From: JBLHGU01 sp047615875
Lineage (GTDB): Bacteria > Pseudomonadota > Gammaproteobacteria > Arenicellales > CAJQKF01
Direction of reading: 5' to 3'
Length of the DNA stretch: 20,330 nucleotides
NCBI GenBank assembly: GCA_047615875.1
Contig: JBLHGU010000090.1
Span: 1 to 20,330 of the forward strand
Below the pieces are notes generated by a model. It saw nothing but the letters and a program-made list of their open reading frames with translations. It was not told the origin of the DNA and did no database searches. The position numbers and the translations under genes were made by a program. Position 1 is the first letter of the stretch, and each line of letters opens with the position of its first letter. Of this stretch, positions 16,422 to 20,330 are shown one piece after another.

Positions 16422-18089
16422 CTATTGCATTGAATTTTCATTTTTCTTGTTGATGATCTCCACTAACTTATGCCGCTGGATTTTTCCGCTTGCGGTTGTC
16501 GGAAACGATTCAACAATCTCCAGGCGCTCCGGTAATTTGTAAGTAGCCACTCCTAAGTCTCTCAAATCCGAACAAATTTTCTCAAGCTCTGGTTTGGCTC
16601 CAGGTTCGGCTATCACACAGGCACAACAATATTCACCTAGTCGTTCGTGGGGTAAACCCACTACGGTAACTGCCGCAATACCTGGTATGGGTTCAATAGC
16701 TTCTTCCACTTCCCGGGGCGTAATGTTCATACCTCCACGTATAATAATTTCCGACTTGCGACCGACAATGGTGACATAACCATCGCCATCCATGATGGCC
16801 ACATCTGCGGTGCGTACCCAGCCATCTTTAAACTTGGTTAAGGTTTGCTCCGGGCTATCGTAATAACCAATACTCATACCCGGTCCAATGACACAAAGCT
16901 CACCTTCGGTATCTGGCGGCAGCACATTGCCTTCATCATCGCGAATTTCGACTCGGTATCCTTGCAGCGCACCGCCATCGGTATCGATACGTTTTTGCAA
17001 TGGAGACGAGGGGAAATTAGAGGTTGCAATCATGCATTCTGTTTGGCCGTATAAACGCAAAACACTGACCCCCTGATCAGCCGCCTCGTTAACAACCGCC
17101 GCGGGAATTGGCGCCCCGCCACAGGCGAAGATACGCAATGATGACATGTCTACTGGCCGAGACTCTGCAACCTTCAGCAGGTCGGTTAGAAATATCGTCG
17201 CCGCCAGTGTAAATGTTGGGCGTTCGCGCTCCACTAGTGCTACGGCTTCTTCAGGGCTCCATCGATCTTGCAACACAACTTTGGCGCCATGTAATAACGC
17301 AAAACGAATGCCGTAATTGAATCCTGATGAATGGCCCACGGGAGATGGTGTCCAGATAACTTCCTGATCACCCATTTCGAATGATTGCCAGATAGAACGA
17401 TAATTGCTGTTTAATGTCTGGTCTGTATGCATTACGGCTTTTGGTGCAGCTTCAGTTCCTGATGTAAACAGAATTACTGATACATCAGCTGCAGAGGGAT
17501 TGCGACCACAAGGTTTATCTGACAGCTTTTGCAATGAATCAATCCAGTCTGCGGCTCCTGGAGCATCATCATCAGGAATATCAATTTCCACAACTTGTAA
17601 GTCGTGCCGAAGTTCCTGTTGTATCTGGCTCAATAATTCAGGATGGGAAAAACCACGATAAACACCTGGTATAAAAATCGCCCTGGCCTGGGTTTTTGTC
17701 AGTATATGCCGCAGCTCTTTGCCGCGATACACAGTCATCATGGGATTAATGATAACCCCAGCTTTATTAGCGCCCACGGCAATCACTGTGGCTTCCAGAG
17801 AATTGGGTAGCTGCACACTAATCACATCGCCTTGCTCAATGCCGTTATCGACTAGCCAGTTAGCAAACCGATTTGACAGGCGATCCAGTTCCGCGAAGGT
17901 TATTCGCCGTAACCCTTTTCGGTCGATTACCGCCTCAGCATCTGGAGTTCGGGCACAATGTTCTGCTACGCAACTACCGAATCTTTCGTCAGGCCAGACT
18001 CCGTTAGCTTCATACTCAGATCTGTGGGGAATTACATGCTCTATTAGAGCCGGGTCCAGTGCAATTACAAATCGATCGTTCATTCTCAT
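16422..18089 (-). CDS. AMP-forming acyl-CoA synthetase/ligase
   Basis: A 555-aa ANL-superfamily adenylating enzyme, full length, with no fused carrier domain. The phosphate-binding loop is TSGTEAAPK (209-217), the variant seen in cyclohexanecarboxylate-CoA ligase-like and some short/medium-chain acyl-CoA ligases. YGQTE (347-351), GWVRTADV (423-430), GRKSEIIIRGG (443-453) and the catalytic Lys536 (TTASGKIQ) complete the active site. It activates a free carboxylic acid with ATP and CoA and provides the CoA thioester for the downstream kinase/dehydrogenase pair, comparable in role to LvaE. Its ATG directly abuts the TAG of the aldehyde dehydrogenase gene, so the acid made by that enzyme is a likely substrate. 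A second ATG two codons later (18083) is an alternative start. The acid itself cannot be named from sequence. Confidence 0.93.
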   Translation of the reverse strand: MRMNDRFVIALDPALIEHVIPHRSEYEANGVWPDERFGSCVAEHCARTPDAEAVIDRKGLRRITFAELDRLSNRFANWLVDNGIEQGDVISVQLPNSLEATVIAVGANKAGVIINPMMTVYRGKELRHILTKTQARAIFIPGVYRGFSHPELLSQIQQELRHDLQVVEIDIPDDDAPGAADWIDSLQKLSDKPCGRNPSAADVSVILFTSGTEAAPKAVMHTDQTLNSNYRSIWQSFEMGDQEVIWTPSPVGHSSGFNYGIRFALLHGAKVVLQDRWSPEEAVALVERERPTFTLAATIFLTDLLKVAESRPVDMSSLRIFACGGAPIPAAVVNEAADQGVSVLRLYGQTECMIATSNFPSSPLQKRIDTDGGALQGYRVEIRDDEGNVLPPDTEGELCVIGPGMSIGYYDSPEQTLTKFKDGWVRTADVAIMDGDGYVTIVGRKSEIIIRGGMNITPREVEEAIEPIPGIAAVTVVGLPHERLGEYCCACVIAEPGAKPELEKICSDLRDLGVATYKLPERLEIVESFPTTASGKIQRHKLVEIINKKNENSMQ

Positions 18090-19532
18090 CTACCCAAAAA
18101 TCGCCTTCACAAGTTGCTCGGCGGATTCGCCATAAGGCATGCGCATAGATTTAACGACTGCTGAATCTTCCGCACCATGGAATACACCTTTGGTATGGGA
18201 ATAATTCAAAAACCCTTCATATCCAGAATGGCAGCCCATGCCACTTTGCCCAAAACCACCAAATGGTATTCCCGGATGCCCAGCCTGAGTTCCAAAATCG
18301 TTAATCGCCACCCCACCGCTGCGTACTTGAAGGATAAATCGCTCAGCAACATCGGAGTTATGGGTCGCCAGATAACATGCTAACGGACTTGGCCCGCTGT
18401 TGATTCTGCTAATTGCTTCATCAATGTCATCGTAACAAAGCAACGCGGTAACCGGTCCAAATATCTCCTCACGCATGCAAGCCAGCTCAGCATTCGGCTC
18501 AACTACGACATACATTGGGATCTGACGTTTTTGTGCATCGGGCTCATCGCCATTCAATGAAACAACTTCAACGCCTTCATCCTGGGCTTCCTTTATATAG
18601 CCCATGACACGATCATAATGGGATTGATTGATCACCCCGGTGGCATCTTGGTGGCCGACATAAGTAGGGTACATTTCACTCCACAATCGCTGGGCTCGTT
18701 GTAACCATTCATCACGTTGTTTACGTGGCACCAGAACATAGTCCGGTGATGTACACACCTGCCCACCCTTTAGAATTCTTGCCTCAAGAAAACGTCTTAT
18801 CAAACTATCTTCTATCGCATCCTCTGCGAACACCGTTGGATTCTTGCCGCCCAGTTCAAGTGTCACCGGTGTCAGGTTTTCCGCGGCGGCGCGCAAAATA
18901 ATCTTGCCCACTTCCGGGCTGCCTGTATAGGTTAGGTGATCCCAGGGTTTGTGAGGGAATGCCTGGGTTAGCTCACTACCGCCAGTGACTGAGGCAAACA
19001 CGTCTTCATCAAAAAACTCAGCAATAGCTTCGCTCACCGCTTGCGCTGTAGCCGGTGCCTGACGTGCAGACTTTAGAATGACCCGATTTCCAGCGGAAAG
19101 CATATCTACCGCCATAACCAGCGCGCACTCCACTGGAAAATTCCACGGGGATATATTACCGACCACGCCTTTAGGAACCACTCTTGTTTCGGCCCTGGAC
19201 GAACCATGAACTTTAGGGTGTACGGAAACTGGCTTTGCTGTTATCCACTCTGGCAACTGGCGGCGAAAATATCGAGATCTGCCGAGTATCGCGCCGGTTT
19301 CATATAGGTCGGTAACAACTTTCGAATGTGCACCAAAATCACTGTTCAGCGACGCCGCAAAATCATCGCGCCAGGCAATGAGCATTTTTTCCAGACTGTT
19401 CAGCCAATCAAGTCGTTGTTCAAGAATTGGATAGGGGTTTCCTCTGACACATTCTTTCTGTCGAGCAAAAATACGATCCAGCTTTTCTAGACTCGAATCG
19501 GTGGAAACACCTGAAGAACCTGCACTAGACAT
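18090..19532 (-). CDS. NAD(P)-dependent aldehyde dehydrogenase (coniferyl-aldehyde-dehydrogenase-like)
   Basis: A 480-aa ALDH-superfamily enzyme with all catalytic elements: SPWNFP with Asn131, LELGGK with the general-base Glu226, GGQVCTS with the nucleophile Cys260, and EEIFGPV. The ending YSHTKGVFH resembles the group of membrane-associated or coniferyl aldehyde dehydrogenases. It oxidises an aldehyde to the acid used by the ligase encoded immediately downstream (0-bp gap). It is the first gene of the ten-gene operon. The start is ATG at 19532; an in-frame TGA lies five codons upstream, so no longer N-terminus is possible. No strong Shine-Dalgarno is visible, and the first 12 residues are Ser/Gly-rich and poorly conserved in appearance. 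Confidence 0.93.
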   Translation of the reverse strand: MSSAGSSGVSTDSSLEKLDRIFARQKECVRGNPYPILEQRLDWLNSLEKMLIAWRDDFAASLNSDFGAHSKVVTDLYETGAILGRSRYFRRQLPEWITAKPVSVHPKVHGSSRAETRVVPKGVVGNISPWNFPVECALVMAVDMLSAGNRVILKSARQAPATAQAVSEAIAEFFDEDVFASVTGGSELTQAFPHKPWDHLTYTGSPEVGKIILRAAAENLTPVTLELGGKNPTVFAEDAIEDSLIRRFLEARILKGGQVCTSPDYVLVPRKQRDEWLQRAQRLWSEMYPTYVGHQDATGVINQSHYDRVMGYIKEAQDEGVEVVSLNGDEPDAQKRQIPMYVVVEPNAELACMREEIFGPVTALLCYDDIDEAISRINSGPSPLACYLATHNSDVAERFILQVRSGGVAINDFGTQAGHPGIPFGGFGQSGMGCHSGYEGFLNYSHTKGVFHGAEDSAVVKSMRMPYGESAEQLVKAIFG

Positions 19533-19570
19533 TGCACGCGTTTCTCAATGGATATTCACCTGAGTTATTA

Positions 19571-19587
19571 TTGGACACTTGTTCTAA
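19571..19587. promoter_or_regulatory. candidate TetR operator over the operon transcription start
   Basis: TTGGACACTTGTTCTAA is an imperfect inverted repeat (outer arms TTgGA and TCtAA, central bases unpaired). It covers the start predicted from the promoter at 19593-19621. Size and location suit a TetR-family repressor site, and a TetR gene lies in the operon. The symmetry is partial, so this is a positional argument more than a motif match. Confidence 0.3.
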
Positions 19588-19592
19588 GATAA

Positions 19593-19621
19593 ATGCTAAT
19601 CCTTGCACTAGCCAGAGTCAA
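19593..19621 (-). promoter_or_regulatory. candidate promoter of the ten-gene catabolic operon
   Basis: On the minus strand TTGACT (19616-19621, 5 of 6 consensus) and TAGCAT (19593-19598, 4 of 6) are exactly 17 bp apart. Transcription would start near 19586, leaving a leader of about 54 nt before the aldehyde dehydrogenase ATG. It is the best sigma70-like match I found in this gap, and the operon needs a promoter here because all later gaps are 22 bp or less. Confidence 0.5.
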
Positions 19622-19731
19622 GCATTACAAATAGCTGCGAATTTCACTAATCAGGTAAAGTTAATTTGCTAGCACCCTCGATTTTGGCGATTAGGTAGTT
19701 TATTCTTCCTTTACCCCGAGACAAATTTAAC

Positions 19732-19753
19732 AATTGATGTCTTGTCATCAATT
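19732..19753. repeat. perfect 8-bp inverted repeat ahead of the cyclase gene
   Basis: AATTGATG (19732-19739) and CATCAATT (19746-19753) are perfect inverted copies separated by TCTTGT, ending 19 bp before the cyclase ATG. It could be a dimeric regulator's operator or a hairpin in the mRNA leader near the ribosome-binding site. It is not followed by a T-tract that would suggest a terminator. Confidence 0.5.
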
Positions 19754-19772
19754 TATAAAAGTAAAGATTCCC

Positions 19773-20330
19773 ATGACTAATCGCAATGCGCAAATCGCAG
19801 AACTAAAAGCAGCGATTAAAACATTGGAAGTGCAACGTCCGATCCTGGGTAATTTGGCAGTTGACTCGGCTTTGGAAGGATTACACCTGCGATTGAAAGA
19901 ATTGGAAGAAAAATCTTCTGTTCCCTCACAGGTTGATGGGGAACGTCGTCAAGCAACGATTCTTTTTTCTGATCTTTCAGGCTACACAGCCATGAGTGAG
20001 TATCTCGATCCGGAAGAAGTGGAAGAGATTATGAATCGGATCAAGGAAGCAGCCATTCGTATCATTGAAGGTTATGAAGGAACCGTCAATCAATTTATTG
20101 GCGACGAAGTGGTATCGCTTTTCGGCATTCCTAACGCCCATGAAGATGATCCCTCACGTGCCGTTAAAGCAGCCCTGGAATTGCATTTAATGGTACGCCA
20201 AATGAGTGGGGATCTAAAATCTCGCATCAACCATGCATTGACCATGCACAGCGGAATCAACACAGGTTTGATTGTAACCACCTCACGGGATGATCGGGAT
20301 GGAAAGTTCGGCTTAACTGGCGATACTGTC
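19773..20330 (+). CDS. class III adenylate/guanylate cyclase, C-terminal part off the window
   Basis: The ATG at 19773 opens a frame of 186 codons that continues past the right edge. Residues 1-55 are charged and helical, likely a short coiled coil. The class III catalytic domain follows: RRQATILFSDLSGYTAMSEY with the first metal-binding Asp, then NQFIGDEVVSLFGIPNAHEDD with the second, and HSGINTGLIV. The enzyme makes cAMP (or cGMP) from the nucleotide triphosphate; the residues that decide between ATP and GTP lie near or beyond the edge. Cyclases of this style often continue into AAA-ATPase/TPR sensor regions, which cannot be checked here. The gene is divergent from the catabolic operon, 240 bp away, and no functional link is evident. 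The ribosome-binding site is weak (GTAAAG). Confidence 0.9.
   Translation, partial: MTNRNAQIAELKAAIKTLEVQRPILGNLAVDSALEGLHLRLKELEEKSSVPSQVDGERRQATILFSDLSGYTAMSEYLDPEEVEEIMNRIKEAAIRIIEGYEGTVNQFIGDEVVSLFGIPNAHEDDPSRAVKAALELHLMVRQMSGDLKSRINHALTMHSGINTGLIVTTSRDDRDGKFGLTGDTV

Noticed and set aside
1..20330. CRISPR array, prophage, transposon or defence island
   Set aside because: No regularly spaced repeats, integrase, transposase, terminal inverted repeats or known defence domains were found on reading both strands by eye.

Overview
The window looks like chromosomal DNA from a free-living gammaproteobacterium, possibly a marine oligotroph. This is inferred from a Tex-type housekeeping protein, an AlgI-type O-acyltransferase locus and a dense operon of acyl-CoA enzymes; no rRNA or other firm taxonomic marker is present. 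I see no tRNA, rRNA, CRISPR array, transposase, integrase or prophage gene.

Left part (1-7087). The 5' part of tex (minus strand; its C-terminal end lies off the left edge) has a plausible sigma70-type promoter of its own. Upstream of it, on the same strand, is an envelope-polymer acylation pair: an MBOAT O-acyltransferase followed 2 bp later by a membrane-anchored SGNH-like protein. A 0.36-kb AT-rich gap separates this pair from a divergent, AT-richer gene for a second membrane-anchored SGNH/GDSL protein. The three probably act together in O-acetylating an exopolysaccharide or other envelope glycan.

Central and right part (7244-19532). Ten genes run on the minus strand with gaps of 0-22 bp and one 1-nt stop/start overlap, so they are almost certainly one operon of about 12.3 kb. 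In transcription order they encode: aldehyde dehydrogenase, AMP-forming acyl-CoA ligase, a 367-aa protein I do not recognise, class-III (GSA-aminomutase-like) aminotransferase, an SDR-fold protein without its catalytic Tyr and Lys, a normal SDR, a TetR regulator, a molybdopterin/[4Fe-4S] oxidoreductase, an ACAD10/11-type acyl-CoA dehydrogenase and an ACAD10/11-type APH-fold kinase. The final pair corresponds to the enzymes that phosphorylate 4-hydroxyacyl-CoAs and then eliminate the phosphate (LvaA/LvaC of the Pseudomonas levulinate pathway; fused in mammalian ACAD10/ACAD11). My inference is a catabolic pathway that turns an amine, aldehyde or acid into a CoA thioester, adjusts its oxidation state, and removes a gamma-hydroxyl through a phosphorylated intermediate. 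The substrate is unknown. The molybdoenzyme, the unknown protein and the degenerate SDR make the combination unusual. A candidate promoter with an imperfect inverted repeat over the predicted transcription start lies just upstream of the first gene and is a natural target for the embedded TetR protein.

Right edge (19773-20330). A divergent class III adenylate/guanylate cyclase gene begins here, with a perfect 8-bp inverted repeat just before its start; it runs off the window.
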